From: Nitrincola schmidtii
Lineage (GTDB): Bacteria; Pseudomonadota; Gammaproteobacteria; Pseudomonadales; Balneatricaceae
Assembly: GCF_008973715.1 (NCBI RefSeq)
Contig: NZ_WBOL01000009.1
Location: 62,001-126,000, forward strand
DNA length: 64,000 bases
Direction of reading: 5' to 3'
Part shown: positions 32,722 through 41,658 of the stretch, piece after piece
Layout of the letters: each line of letters begins with the position of its first letter
Numbering within the stretch: position 1 is the stretch's first letter
Program-made: the position numbers and the translations under genes
Notes under the pieces: generated by a model
What the model was told of the DNA's origin: nothing
Databases searched by the model: none
The model's input: only the letters and a program-made list of their open reading frames with translations

Positions 32722-33258
32722 ATGCAGTCACACGTGTTAGATTTTTGGTTTAAAGAACTTGAACCTAAGCAATGGTGGGAAAAAAACCACCAGTTGGATT
32801 TAATGATTCAGACTAAATTTGGCTCGCTACATCAACAGGCTAAAGCGGGCGAGTTATTTGAATGGCGGGAAACGCCGTCAGGTAGTCTGGCTGAAGTCAT
32901 CGTTCTTGATCAGTTCTCTCGTAATATCTTTCGTGACACGTCAGAATCTTTTGCATCTGACCCTCTTGCCTTGGCATTAGCACAGTTCGCGATATCCAAA
33001 GGGTTTGATCTTGAATTACCACCTACGGAGAGGAGTTTTCTTTATCTTCCCTTTATGCACAGTGAGTCTAAAGTCATTCATCAACAGGCAATCAAGCTCT
33101 TTGAAGCTTTGGGCAATGCAAATAGCTTGGAATTCGAGCGTAAACATAAGGTGATCATTGATAGGTTTGGACGTTATCCACATCGAAATAGTATTTTAGG
33201 GCGTGTATCGACTGATGAAGAAGTTGAGTTTTTAAAAGAGCCTGATTCAAGCTTCTAA
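32722..33258 (+). CDS. DUF924 family protein
   Basis: 178 residues. The start VLDFWFKELEPKQWWEKN, then EVIVLDQFSRNIFRDT, RSFLYLPFMHSE and the end RFGRYPHRNSILGR are the defining blocks of DUF924, an all-helical TPR-like family without a known function. It stands alone between lrgB and the convergent carbonic anhydrase-like gene. GGAGAAGG lies six bases before the ATG. A 14-pair hairpin overlaps its stop. Confidence 0.92.
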   Translation: MQSHVLDFWFKELEPKQWWEKNHQLDLMIQTKFGSLHQQAKAGELFEWRETPSGSLAEVIVLDQFSRNIFRDTSESFASDPLALALAQFAISKGFDLELPPTERSFLYLPFMHSESKVIHQQAIKLFEALGNANSLEFERKHKVIIDRFGRYPHRNSILGRVSTDEEVEFLKEPDSSF

Positions 33259-33277
33259 ATCTGTTTAGAAGCTTGAA
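33246..33277. terminator. 14-bp perfect hairpin over the DUF924 stop codon
   Basis: TTCAAGCTTCTAAA, loop TCTG, TTTAGAAGCTTGAA is a perfect inverted repeat. It includes the last codons and the TAA stop at 33256-33258. It lies between convergent genes and could act on both strands, but no T-run follows. Confidence 0.5.
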
Positions 33278-33298
33278 AGGTCAAAATCTAAGCTCAGC

Positions 33299-33841
33299 TT
33301 ACTGACTCCACTCCTCCTGCAAATGCAGATCCTTCAACTGCCGATAGTTATTTGCACTGTAGCTAAAAAACGCCATCTCTTTTTCGGTCAGAGGTCGCAC
33401 TTGTTTGGCAGGACGACCAACATATAAATAACCGCTTTCTAAGCGTTTACCCGGTGGCACGAGGCTTCCTGCGCCGATCACCACCTCATCTTCCACAACC
33501 GCGCCATCCATCACCATACTACCCATGCCAACCAGTACGCGATTACCGATGGTACAACCATGCAGGGTGACTTGATGGCCTACAGTGACCTCATCACCAA
33601 TGACGAGCGGAAAGCCGTCAGGGTTGAAGGGGCCTGCATGTGTGATATGTAGTACAGAACCATCTTGAATGCTGGTGCAACGACCGATACGAATACGGTG
33701 CATATCCCCGCGAATCACGGTTAACGGCCAGACAGAAGAGTCATCCCCTATTTCTACGTCTCCAAGAACCACGGCGGTAGGGTCGACAAAAACGGCCTTG
33801 CCAAGAATGGGCTGTTTACCCTGATATGAACGTATATGCAT
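33299..33841 (-). CDS. Gamma-class carbonic anhydrase-like protein (YrdA type)
   Basis: 180 residues forming a left-handed beta-helix of hexapeptide repeats. The zinc ligands of the family can be placed at His68 (VLHITHAG), His89 and His94 (VTVGHQVTLHG). YLYVGRPAKQVRPL closes the helix. In Pseudomonas a homolog lies next to prlC, as here, on the opposite strand. True carbonic anhydrase activity is unproven for many YrdA-like proteins. Confidence 0.9.
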   Translation of the reverse strand: MHIRSYQGKQPILGKAVFVDPTAVVLGDVEIGDDSSVWPLTVIRGDMHRIRIGRCTSIQDGSVLHITHAGPFNPDGFPLVIGDEVTVGHQVTLHGCTIGNRVLVGMGSMVMDGAVVEDEVVIGAGSLVPPGKRLESGYLYVGRPAKQVRPLTEKEMAFFSYSANNYRQLKDLHLQEEWSQ

Positions 33842-33957
33842 GGAATACCCTATTGATCAGTTGAAAAGTGACAGACTTTTCCCCATTGTATACTACAAGA
33901 TTGATACAGATCACGGATTGGCCTGTTGAAAGGCTTTTCACTTATACGAGGCAGATT

Positions 33958-36000
33958 ATGCAAAACCCTTTACTTCATCCCCAGCAGTTACCGCCTTTTA
34001 GCCAAATCAAGGTTGATCAGATAGAGCCAGCCATCGATGCATTGATTGAAGAAAATCGTCATCTAGTCAACGCCCTCACCGAAACAGAGCAAGACCATGA
34101 TTGGGACTCCTTTGTACAACGCTTAGAAGATACCAGTGATAAGTTGAGTTACGCTTGGTCTATCGCATCACATTTGAATGGTGTGATGAATTCCGATGAG
34201 TTACGTCAGGCATACAATGCCTGTTTGCCGAAGTTATCCGCCTATTGGACTGAAATGGGGCAGCATAAAGGACTCTTCTCGGGTTATGAGGCTTTAGCGA
34301 AAAGTGAGCACTTCGCCTCGCTGGATAAGGCTCAACAGAAGGTATTACAGAATACGCTGCGTGATTTTAAGCTTTCAGGTATTGCCTTGCCGGAAGCAGA
34401 ACAACAGCGCTATGCAGAGATACAGCAGCGCCTTTCCGAGTTAACCAATACCTTTTCTGAAAATGTGTTAGATGCCACGCAAGGTTGGTATTTTCATACG
34501 GAAGATCCATCAGATCTGCAAGGTTTGCCTGACGATGCGATTGAAGCTGCCGCAAATGCCGCCAAAACGCGCGAATTGGATGGTTGGGTCATCACCTTGG
34601 ACTTCCCTTCTTATTACGCTGTGATGACCTATGCCAACAACTCAGCCGTGCGTGAGCAGCTTTATCGAGCCTACTCGACGCGTGCCTCTGATCAAGGGCC
34701 GGATGCTGGGCGTTGGGATAATGGCCCGATCATGAATGAGATTTTGGCATTACGACAAGAGTTGGCAAAATTATTGGGTTTTACAACCTATGCGGATCTG
34801 TCACTGGCCACCAAGATGGCTGAAAACGGTGATCAGGTGATTGGCTTTTTAAATGATTTGGCCGAAAAAAGCCGCCCCGTTGCTGAACAGGATTTAGCGG
34901 ATCTAACCGCCTTTGCCAAAGAGTTGGATGGCACTGAACAGTTGATGCCTTGGGATGTCAGCTATTATGCCGATAAGTTAAAGCAGTCGCGTTATCAGGT
35001 GTCTCAACAGCAACTTCGCCCCTACTTTCCCTTACCAAAAGTGTTGAATGGATTGTTTGGCATTGTGGAGCGTTTATTTGGTATTCGCATTGAAGAACAA
35101 GCAGATGCCGATACTTGGCATGAGGATGTTCGATTCTTCCGATTGTCACGTGACGGTGAGACCCTCGCTTACTGTTATTTAGATCCCTTTGCCAGAAGCA
35201 ATAAGCGCGGTGGTGCGTGGATGGCGGATTGCCGAGATCGTCGTCGCCTAGCCGATGGTCAAATACAGCTTCCCGTTGCCTATTTGGTCTGTAACTTTAC
35301 TCCACCCGTGAGCAATAAGCCTGCGCTGTTAACGCATGATGAAGTGACGACTTTGTTCCATGAATTTGGTCATGGATTACACCACATGCTTACTCGCGTG
35401 GATTATCCAGAGGTGAGCGGTATCAATGGTGTTGCCTGGGATGCGGTTGAATTGCCAAGTCAGTTCCTGGAAAACTGGTGCTGGGAACCGGAAGGCTTAG
35501 CGCTGATGTCGGGTCATTACGAAACCAATGAACCACTGCCCAATGAACTACTGGAAAATATGCTTGCCGCTAAGCATTTCCAAGCCGGTATGATGATGGT
35601 CAGACAGCTTGAGTTCTCGCTATTTGATTTCAAACTACATCAATGTTTTGAAGCCGGTGTCACCGACGTTCAGCAAGTGTTGGACGAAGTCAGAAAACAA
35701 GTTGCTGTGATGACGCCGCCGAAAGAGAATCGCTTCCAACACAGTTTTGGTCATATCTTCTCGGGAGGCTATGCAGCGGGCTATTACAGCTATAAATGGG
35801 CAGAAGTTTTATCAGCCGACGCCTTCTCACGTTTTGAAGAGGACGGTGTATTTAGCCCAACCGCAGGCGAAGCCTTCCGTAGCAACATTCTAGAGAAAGG
35901 TGGTTCTGCAGAGCCGATGGAACTGTTCGTTGCCTTCAGAGGACGTGAGCCTAAGGTCGACGCGCTATTACGTCACAATGGTATTGTTAAAGCAGCCTGA
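33958..36000 (+). CDS. prlC: Oligopeptidase A
   Basis: 680 residues from ATG 33958, the same length as E. coli PrlC. A cytoplasmic M3 zinc peptidase that degrades short peptides, including signal-peptide fragments. The catalytic HEFGH is in LFHEFGHGLHHML near residue 470, with the third ligand in the following NGVAWDAVELPSQFLE. GAGG lies six bases before the ATG, so the upstream in-frame extension is unlikely. It is followed eight bases later by the yheV-like gene. Confidence 0.96.
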   Translation: MQNPLLHPQQLPPFSQIKVDQIEPAIDALIEENRHLVNALTETEQDHDWDSFVQRLEDTSDKLSYAWSIASHLNGVMNSDELRQAYNACLPKLSAYWTEMGQHKGLFSGYEALAKSEHFASLDKAQQKVLQNTLRDFKLSGIALPEAEQQRYAEIQQRLSELTNTFSENVLDATQGWYFHTEDPSDLQGLPDDAIEAAANAAKTRELDGWVITLDFPSYYAVMTYANNSAVREQLYRAYSTRASDQGPDAGRWDNGPIMNEILALRQELAKLLGFTTYADLSLATKMAENGDQVIGFLNDLAEKSRPVAEQDLADLTAFAKELDGTEQLMPWDVSYYADKLKQSRYQVSQQQLRPYFPLPKVLNGLFGIVERLFGIRIEEQADADTWHEDVRFFRLSRDGETLAYCYLDPFARSNKRGGAWMADCRDRRRLADGQIQLPVAYLVCNFTPPVSNKPALLTHDEVTTLFHEFGHGLHHMLTRVDYPEVSGINGVAWDAVELPSQFLENWCWEPEGLALMSGHYETNEPLPNELLENMLAAKHFQAGMMMVRQLEFSLFDFKLHQCFEAGVTDVQQVLDEVRKQVAVMTPPKENRFQHSFGHIFSGGYAAGYYSYKWAEVLSADAFSRFEEDGVFSPTAGEAFRSNILEKGGSAEPMELFVAFRGREPKVDALLRHNGIVKAA

Positions 36001-36007
36001 GGGTATT

Positions 36008-36283
36008 ATGGAACCAGTAAAGCGCTTTATTGCAGGGGCTGTGTGCCCTCGCTGTGGAAAAATGGACTCGGTGCGAATGCATCGAGACGAAGAGCGTGAA
36101 CATCGTGAGTGTATTGAGTGTGGTTTTAGTGACTCTTTGCGCTTAGATGGCCGTCCTGAACCAAAAGAGATCGACACTCGTGTGCACAAAGAAAAGCACG
36201 AGGATCGACTTTCTGCTCAAGCCACCAAACCCAAAGAGGTTAAAGCCGAGCCCATTCGGTTGCTTGATCCAGGGAAGTCTTGA
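36008..36283 (+). CDS. yheV: YheV-type zinc-ribbon protein (DUF2387)
   Basis: 91 residues from ATG 36008; an upstream in-frame extension lies within prlC and is discarded. Two CxxC pairs, CPRCGKMDSV and CIECGFSD, form a small zinc ribbon at about 13-47. A charged, probably disordered tail follows. It is placed directly after prlC with GAGGG before the ATG, so it probably shares the transcript. The family has no established function. Confidence 0.88.
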   Translation: MEPVKRFIAGAVCPRCGKMDSVRMHRDEEREHRECIECGFSDSLRLDGRPEPKEIDTRVHKEKHEDRLSAQATKPKEVKAEPIRLLDPGKS

Positions 36284-36332
36284 TCAAAGCCATCTTCAAT
36301 TCTGGCTTATGGTTCATCGCTATTCTACCGGT

Positions 36333-37685
36333 TCACTCTGGCGCTAAACCCCAGCGGTTTTGCTGAGTAAGGCGCCAGTACACCCAGCCACCTGTCAGGC
36401 TTCGGGCGATAAAAAAGCTTGAAAAGGCTAACCATAAGCCATGATTCCCCATGCCCTGAGTGAGCCACCAGACGGGTAAAAACACCAAGATCACCGAAAT
36501 AATCATGGTGTTTTGCATCACCTTCACTTGTGTCGTACCAATAAAGATACCGTCCAACAGATAGCTCCAGACAGCCAGTAGAGGTAAGGCGACTAACCAA
36601 GGTAGATACTGCCCCGCTATGGCTCTGACTTCATTGATGCTGGTTAGCCAGCTAATCACTGTCTCTCCTGCGATAGCAAAGAAGAGTGTGATTAGCATCG
36701 CTGAGATTAAAGACCATAGAGTTGCCGTCAGGATAATTTGATAGAAATCTCTTTTCTTCTTTCGTCCTAATGCCCTGCCCGCCAGTGCTTCGGTTGCATG
36801 CGCAAATCCATCTAAGGCATGAGAAATCAGCATTAAAAAGTTAAGCAGAACCGCATTGGCTGCAACCACATCGGTACCCATTCTCGCCCCTTGCGCGGTA
36901 AAAAAGGCAAAGCAAAACAGTAGAAGTAAGGTACGTACAAACAGATAACGATTCACGTGAAACAATTCAGCGTAATCATGCCAGTAAAGTAAGGCTTTTG
37001 CTTTAAATTCACCGGATAGATTTAACAGCAGCTTTCTACAAAACCATAATCCCATTAATAAGCTAGCGTATTCAGCGATCACGGTTCCCAGCGCGACTCC
37101 TTCGGTACGCATGCCCAAACCAAAAACAAATAATAGGTTTAATACAATGTTGATAACATTGGTCAGGGTCAGCAGCAATAGAGGAATGCGTGTATTTTGA
37201 TTACCGACGAACCAGCCCAGAAGAACAAAGTTACACAAGACTGCCGGTGCACCCCAAGCACGAATTAGCGCGTAACGACGCGCTTCATCAATAACATCCG
37301 GTGCCGCACCAGTAAGCTGTAAAGCTAATTCAATTAAGGGACCTCGTAATAGCCAGATCAATATGCCGATGACGCTGGCGATCAACAAGGACTGTCCTAA
37401 ATAGCGACGTATGCCCGAACCATCATCACGTCCATGTGCTTGTGCGACAAGCCCCGTGGTTCCCATGCGAAGAAAGCCAAAGGTCCAATAGATGCTGGTA
37501 AAAATAACTCCGCCCACTGCAATGGCGGCTAAGTAGCGAGGTTCCGGTAGATGACCCATAACGGCTGTATCCACAAGACCCAGCAAAGGCACGGTGATAT
37601 TGGATAACATCATGGGCCAAGCAAGTTGCCATACGCGTTGATGTGATGCGCGATCCGGACGGTAACGTATCAGCGAGGAAAACAT
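36333..37685 (-). CDS. MATE-family efflux transporter (DinF type)
   Basis: 450 residues with about twelve membrane segments in two MATE repeats: LAWPMMLSNITVPLLGLVDTAVMG opens the first, and GLWLAFSSFFIARSLTGGWVYWRL closes the second. It uses ion gradients to export substrates. Its ATG shares one base with the znuB stop (TAATG), so it is the last gene of a zur-znuC-znuB-MATE series. That context suggests zinc-dependent expression. A parS-like sequence lies inside it at 36949. Confidence 0.88.
   Translation of the reverse strand: MFSSLIRYRPDRASHQRVWQLAWPMMLSNITVPLLGLVDTAVMGHLPEPRYLAAIAVGGVIFTSIYWTFGFLRMGTTGLVAQAHGRDDGSGIRRYLGQSLLIASVIGILIWLLRGPLIELALQLTGAAPDVIDEARRYALIRAWGAPAVLCNFVLLGWFVGNQNTRIPLLLLTLTNVINIVLNLLFVFGLGMRTEGVALGTVIAEYASLLMGLWFCRKLLLNLSGEFKAKALLYWHDYAELFHVNRYLFVRTLLLLFCFAFFTAQGARMGTDVVAANAVLLNFLMLISHALDGFAHATEALAGRALGRKKKRDFYQIILTATLWSLISAMLITLFFAIAGETVISWLTSINEVRAIAGQYLPWLVALPLLAVWSYLLDGIFIGTTQVKVMQNTMIISVILVFLPVWWLTQGMGNHGLWLAFSSFFIARSLTGGWVYWRLTQQNRWGLAPE
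36949..36964. promoter_or_regulatory. parS-like site inside the MATE gene
   Basis: CGATTCACGTGAAACA matches the parS consensus at 14 of 16 positions, with mismatches at positions 1 and 3. The core TTCACGTGAAAC is intact. It may be a weaker ParB site; coding sequence could also produce it by chance. Confidence 0.4.
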
Positions 37686-38476
37686 TAGCGTCCGTAACGT
37701 TGAGGCAAGCTGTAAAGCACTAGGAAAATGATCAACGCAGTCACCACAACCGAAGGTCCCGCAGGTGTATCAAAGGTCCAAGAGCCCCAAATACCGCCAG
37801 TCACAGCGAGCATCCCAAGAAACGATGCAATGACCGCCATCTGTTCAGGTGTAGCAGCGAGTCTTCTGGCGGCCGCCGCCGGAATGATTAATAAGGAGGT
37901 AATTAGCAGAATACCCACCAGTTTCATGGCGACGGCAATGACCAGAGCGATCATCAACATCAAAGCTAAGCGAGTAGCGGTGACGTTCACCCCTTCAACT
38001 TGAGCAAGCTCTTCATTAATGGTAATGGCTAACAAGGGATGCCACAGTCGCCATAAGGTGAGTAAAACTAGTAATCCACCACCAAACACCCACAACAGAT
38101 CTGCTGGCGCAATGGCTAGGAGATCACCAAAAAGATACTCCATTAAATCGATACGAATATGATCTAACAGAGAGACAGCCACTAAACCGATCGACAAAGT
38201 ACTGTGCGCCATAATACCGAGTAATGTATCGGTGGCGACAAAGTGCTGTTTTTGCATCGCCACCAGTAAAATTGCCAGCAATACGCAGCAGGCCATTACC
38301 GCTAGATTAAGGTTAATATTAAACAGGAAGCCCAAAGCGACGCCCATTAACGCCGAATGAGCAAGGGTATCGCCGAAGTATGCCATACGACGCCAAACAA
38401 CAAATGCACCTAAAGGTCCAGTGATTGCCGCGACACCCAAGCCACCCAGTAATGCAATCAAGATAAATTCAGGCAT
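37685..38476 (-). CDS. znuB: Zinc ABC transporter permease ZnuB
   Basis: 263 residues with seven to nine membrane helices. [38 protein letters not shown] is the ABC-3 family start, and [20 protein letters not shown] is the coupling region. It forms the channel of ZnuABC. It overlaps znuC by eight bases. Confidence 0.96.
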   Translation of the reverse strand: MPEFILIALLGGLGVAAITGPLGAFVVWRRMAYFGDTLAHSALMGVALGFLFNINLNLAVMACCVLLAILLVAMQKQHFVATDTLLGIMAHSTLSIGLVAVSLLDHIRIDLMEYLFGDLLAIAPADLLWVFGGGLLVLLTLWRLWHPLLAITINEELAQVEGVNVTATRLALMLMIALVIAVAMKLVGILLITSLLIIPAAAARRLAATPEQMAVIASFLGMLAVTGGIWGSWTFDTPAGPSVVVTALIIFLVLYSLPQRYGR

Positions 38477-39275
38477 TTTTGGAGGGCTCCTGATGTAAGC
38501 AGTTCTCGCGTAACAGCTCTGGATGGCTATCTAGCCGATCATGCGTATGGTCATGATGGTGGTTATACAGAGCAAAGGCATCCGCTTGCGAGCGCCCAAA
38601 CAGTTCAATAAATTTAGGGTCGTTGCTGACGCGTTCGGGATGCCCAGAGCAGCAGATGTGCTTATTCAGACAGACCACGTGGTTAGTAGACGACATCACC
38701 AGATGAAGATCATGTGAGATCATCAAAATGCCACATTGTCGTTGTTGACGTATCGCACTAATTAACTGATAGAGCTCTGTTTGACCGTTCACATCAACGC
38801 CTTGTACGGGTTCATCCAATACCAGCAGTTGTGGGTCACGCAGCAGTGCTCGCGCCAGTAACACACGTTGGGTCTCGCCACCCGACAGGTCGTGAAAAGA
38901 GTGTTTTAACAGATGTTGAGCACCTACCTGCTCTAAGGTATGTTCCAGTTGAGCTTTTTCAGGTTTCAATCCGATATTCAAGAAGCGTCTAACCGTCAAT
39001 GGCATGGTGCGGTCAATATGCAGTTTTTGTGGCATGTAGCCAACGCGAAGATTAGGCTGACACCAAAGATTCCCTGAAGTAGGTTTAATCAGACCTAGGA
39101 CTACTCTAACCAGTGTCGTTTTTCCTGCACCGTTGGGACCTATTAGGGTGGTTATACAATTGTCATGTAATGAAAGCGTTACATTGCTTAGAACATCTTC
39201 TCTGGCGTAACGAACAGAGATTCCCTCTAAGCGAACGAGGTCTTGATGCGGTGTGGACATGGTTTTATGCGTCAT
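38469..39275 (-). CDS. znuC: Zinc ABC transporter ATP-binding protein ZnuC
   Basis: About 268 residues. Walker A is [12 protein letters not shown], signature [16 protein letters not shown], Walker [13 protein letters not shown], and the switch His is in MISHDLH. A His-containing tail ([11 protein letters not shown]) is common in ZnuC. The start is uncertain: ATG 39275 overlaps the zur end, and ATG 39260 follows the zur stop; neither has a convincing ribosome-binding site, so coupling to zur is likely. Confidence 0.95.
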   Translation of the reverse strand: MTHKTMSTPHQDLVRLEGISVRYAREDVLSNVTLSLHDNCITTLIGPNGAGKTTLVRVVLGLIKPTSGNLWCQPNLRVGYMPQKLHIDRTMPLTVRRFLNIGLKPEKAQLEHTLEQVGAQHLLKHSFHDLSGGETQRVLLARALLRDPQLLVLDEPVQGVDVNGQTELYQLISAIRQQRQCGILMISHDLHLVMSSTNHVVCLNKHICCSGHPERVSNDPKFIELFGRSQADAFALYNHHHDHTHDRLDSHPELLRENCLHQEPSKNA

Positions 39276-39759
39276 CCTGATTAGCAAGGCAGGTAGGGCA
39301 GGTTCCTAGCACTTCGATGGTTTCTTTATGAATACTAAATCCCATGTGCTTGGCCTGTTGATTTAGGGTTTGTTGAATGGGGTTGGCATCAATTTCCAAG
39401 GCTTGTTGACAAGATTCACAAATAAAGAAACAACCCGAATGTTCTTTGCCTGGATGATTGCAGCCCATGTAGGCATTTAACGAAGCCAATCGATGAACAA
39501 GCCCCTGCTCCTGTAAAAACTCAAGTGCCCTATAAACCGTAGGTGGAGCCGAGTTGAAACCTGCTTCAGCAAGCGCTGGAAGCAAATCATAAGCACCTAA
39601 GGGTTTGTGGCTTTGCCATATTAAGCGCAGTACAAGCTCGCGAATGGGTGTCAGACGTAGCTGTTGTTCGCGACATAAGGCTTTTGCGGCTGCTAGTGCA
39701 TCATTGATACAGTGCTGGTGATTAGATGAACAAGCAAAACCCGAGTTAATTTCAGACAT
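39265..39759 (-). CDS. zur: Zinc uptake regulator Zur (Fur family)
   Basis: 164 residues. The N-terminal winged helix contains [14 protein letters not shown] and [22 protein letters not shown]. The metal domain holds two cysteine pairs, CESCQ and CPTC, that form the structural zinc site, and an H-G/NHP-type region ([12 protein letters not shown]). It represses zinc import genes when zinc is ample. The first gene of the zur-znuC-znuB-MATE series, it starts 25 bases from the Zur palindrome. Confidence 0.93.
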   Translation of the reverse strand: MSEINSGFACSSNHQHCINDALAAAKALCREQQLRLTPIRELVLRLIWQSHKPLGAYDLLPALAEAGFNSAPPTVYRALEFLQEQGLVHRLASLNAYMGCNHPGKEHSGCFFICESCQQALEIDANPIQQTLNQQAKHMGFSIHKETIEVLGTCPTCLANQDDA

Positions 39760-39783
39760 GGCAGATGCGATCCAAAGTGTTTT

Positions 39784-39796
39784 GTTATATTATAAC
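39784..39796. promoter_or_regulatory. Zur operator between zur and znuA
   Basis: GTTATATTATAAC is a perfect palindrome matching the known gammaproteobacterial Zur box core (GTTATAATATAAC type). It is 24 bases from the zur start and 32 from the znuA start, so one bound dimer pair could repress both directions. Confidence 0.85.
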
Positions 39797-39828
39797 CTAA
39801 ATAAGTTAAAAACAGGATTAAGACTAAC

Positions 39829-40842
39829 ATGCCAAAATTTAAACACCTAGCCCGTAGTTTGCCAATGGCAGCACTGCTTCTTTTTGCTGGTCACACTCAA
39901 GCGCACCAAGTCGTTACCACTCTTAAACCCTTGCAGTTAATTGCATCGGCAGTAATGGATGGTGTTGCAGAGCCTGTGCAGCTTCTGCCTGATAATGCCT
40001 CCCCCCATAGCTTCTCTATGCGTCCTTCGGATATGCAAATTATTACCGATGCTGATGTGATCTTTTGGGTAGGTCCTGATATGGAGCAGTTTTTAGTCCG
40101 TCCATTACAGCGTACTGATGCAAAGATAGTACAACTTTATAAAGATGACGATGACCACGAACACGATCATGCTAAAGAGCACAGACATGATCAAGGCCAT
40201 AACCATGATCATTCAGAAGAGCATAAGCACGATCATGGGCATGAAAATAAACATGACCATGGTCACAAGCATGACCATGACAAGCATGATCACAGTTCAC
40301 ATGGACATGATGATCATCACGATCATGATCACGATGCTCATATTTGGTTAGACCCTAAAAATGCAGCAGAAATAGCTGTTCGCATGACAGCGGCTTTAAC
40401 CCGATTAATGCCGGAGCATGAACCACAGTTGATGCAAAATCTCGTAACCTTTAAAGAAAGGTTAGAAGAGCTGGATCTATCGATTAAAGCGCAATTAGAG
40501 CCAGTTCAGGAAAAGGGTTTCTTTGTCTTCCACGATGCATATGGGCACTTTGTTGATCATTATGCTTTGAATCAACTAGGCTACTTTACTGTTGATCCAG
40601 CACGTCAACCGGGTGCTCGTCATTTAGCGCAAATCCGTCAACAGCTTGATGCTGGTAATGCGGTGTGTGTGTTTAGCGAACCACAATTCACCAGCGCAGT
40701 GGTCGAAACCATTACGCGCGGTACCGGTGTTGGTCACGGTGTGCTGGATCCATTAGCCCGTGATTTTACGCCCTCTGCAACTGCATATCTTGAGTATCTT
40801 CAGCAGTTAGCTGATGCTTTTAGTGGTTGTTTAGAGGGATAA
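39829..40842 (+). CDS. znuA: Zinc ABC transporter substrate-binding protein ZnuA
   Basis: 337 residues. The signal peptide ends near AGHTQA. A long His/Asp-rich loop at about 105-168 (repeats of HDH, HGHE and similar) is typical of ZnuA and thought to collect zinc. Core ligands include His in DNASPHSFSMRPSD, DAHIWLDPKNA and FVFHDAYGHF. It works in the periplasm with ZnuBC and is divergent from zur-znuCB across the Zur box. Confidence 0.96.
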   Translation: MPKFKHLARSLPMAALLLFAGHTQAHQVVTTLKPLQLIASAVMDGVAEPVQLLPDNASPHSFSMRPSDMQIITDADVIFWVGPDMEQFLVRPLQRTDAKIVQLYKDDDDHEHDHAKEHRHDQGHNHDHSEEHKHDHGHENKHDHGHKHDHDKHDHSSHGHDDHHDHDHDAHIWLDPKNAAEIAVRMTAALTRLMPEHEPQLMQNLVTFKERLEELDLSIKAQLEPVQEKGFFVFHDAYGHFVDHYALNQLGYFTVDPARQPGARHLAQIRQQLDAGNAVCVFSEPQFTSAVVETITRGTGVGHGVLDPLARDFTPSATAYLEYLQQLADAFSGCLEG

Positions 40843-40861
40843 TCTTTTTAGTTTAAAAGGC

Positions 40862-40890
40862 TTCACAAGCCTTGGTGGGGTGAGTATAAT
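40862..40890 (+). promoter_or_regulatory. Promoter of tRNA-Leu
   Basis: TTCACA (-35) and a perfect TATAAT (-10) are 17 bases apart. The GC-rich discriminator TCGCCCC follows, as in stringently controlled stable-RNA promoters. The tRNA starts 17 bases after the -10. Confidence 0.75.
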
Positions 40891-40906
40891 TCGCCCCACT
40901 CAAAAC

Positions 40907-40993
40907 GCAGATGTGGTGGAATTGGTAGACACGCTAGCTTCAGGTGCTAGTGCCTTCACGGGCGTGGGAGTTCGAGTCTCCCCATCTGCACCA
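40907..40993 (+). tRNA. tRNA-Leu (anticodon CAG)
   Basis: 87 bases with encoded CCA. Acceptor GCAGATG pairs with CATCTGC. The anticodon stem is CTAGC/GCTAG with loop TTCAGGT, which reads CAG. A long variable arm, TGCCTTCACGGGCGT, and T loop TTCGAGT are as expected for a class II leucine tRNA. Confidence 0.97.
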
Positions 40994-41106
40994 TTCTTGA
41001 TATTACCCGCACATTTATTAATTTAGTTTCTCGTTGCCTAATACATAGGAATCAATAACTAGGTTTCTAGTTATGTATGAAATTCGAGTTTTACTTATTA
41101 ACAATC

Positions 41107-41139
41107 AAAAAAAAGCCCACTCAGTAAACTGAGCAGGCT
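41107..41139 (-). terminator. Terminator of the 41-residue small gene
   Basis: On the minus strand AGCCTGCTCAG, loop TTTA, CTGAGTGGGCT is followed by eight T residues. The eleven-pair stem has two wobbles. It lies about 95 bases after the small gene's stop at 41233. Confidence 0.88.
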
Positions 41140-41232
41140 GCTGCATAAATCTTAATTGGGTGAGTGAGGTGCTAACTAATCGGGTGAAGATCAGTTATTG
41201 CAGCTAAACAAATTGAGTGCGTAACTCAGTGC

Positions 41233-41358
41233 TTATACAACGTGTAAGCTAACTTGAACAATTACTGGCAAAATCGCGACTAAGAAACCGCCGACGATTA
41301 GCGCAATTGATGGAACAAGACCAATAGTTTCATAGGCTTCTTGATGTGCATGGCTCAT
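41233..41358 (-). CDS. Small single-pass membrane protein, 41 residues, unrecognised
   Basis: A short gene found by reading the minus strand. It begins MSHAHQEAYETIGLVPSI, has one hydrophobic helix (about 12-37, IALIVGGFLVAILPVIV) and ends SLHVV before TAA. GGAG lies eight bases before the ATG. A strong terminator follows on the same strand, and the gap around it holds no other gene, so it looks like an independent transcript. I do not recognise the family. Its size and single helix would suit an accessory subunit of a membrane complex, but that is a guess. Confidence 0.72.
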   Translation of the reverse strand: MSHAHQEAYETIGLVPSIALIVGGFLVAILPVIVQVSLHVV

Positions 41359-41658
41359 ATACTTCTCCAGTATTAAATACATAACTTTTAAAAAGTCAGT
41401 TTGATTGTTATGTATAAAGCAATATCAATGCCAATAATTTCCTTTGTCTCAGAAATTCTCGATAGGTATCTGATTTATATAAATTATGTATTGGATTTTC
41501 TGAAGTGGTTTGACAGGTGGGAGTGAAAAGTCAAGTGGGGAATATGACATTTATGACAGCGTTAAAAAGCTGCGTGTCGTAAATGTCATATGCATTAGGA
41601 GTGCATTGTCGATATTCGGCATCACTGATGAATTGGCTTGGTAAACAAATTATCAGAC
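41359..41658. other. Interval upstream of the small gene, with a 16-bp inverted repeat
   Basis: The 300 bases between the small gene's ATG and the trmL stop. Arms TATGACATTTATGACA (41543-41558) and TGTCGTAAATGTCATA (41575-41590) are inverted with one mismatch and a 16-base spacer. The rest is AT-rich and should hold the small gene's promoter. I cannot assign -10 and -35 with confidence. Confidence 0.55.

Noticed and set aside
33174-33182. TTATCCACA, a perfect DnaA box
   Set aside because: It lies alone in the DUF924 coding sequence; a single 9-mer is expected by chance at this scale.
40145-40351. 68-codon Met/Thr/Ile-rich frame inside znuA
   Set aside because: It is a frame-shifted reading of the His-rich repeat of znuA; composition explains it.
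41055-41078. Short inverted repeat ATAACTAG...CTAGTTAT after tRNA-Leu
   Set aside because: Eight AT-rich pairs without a T-run; not enough for a terminator or operator call.
40907-41100. tRNA-Leu as an attachment site for an integrated element
   Set aside because: There is no integrase, no direct repeat of the tRNA end and no foreign gene block downstream.
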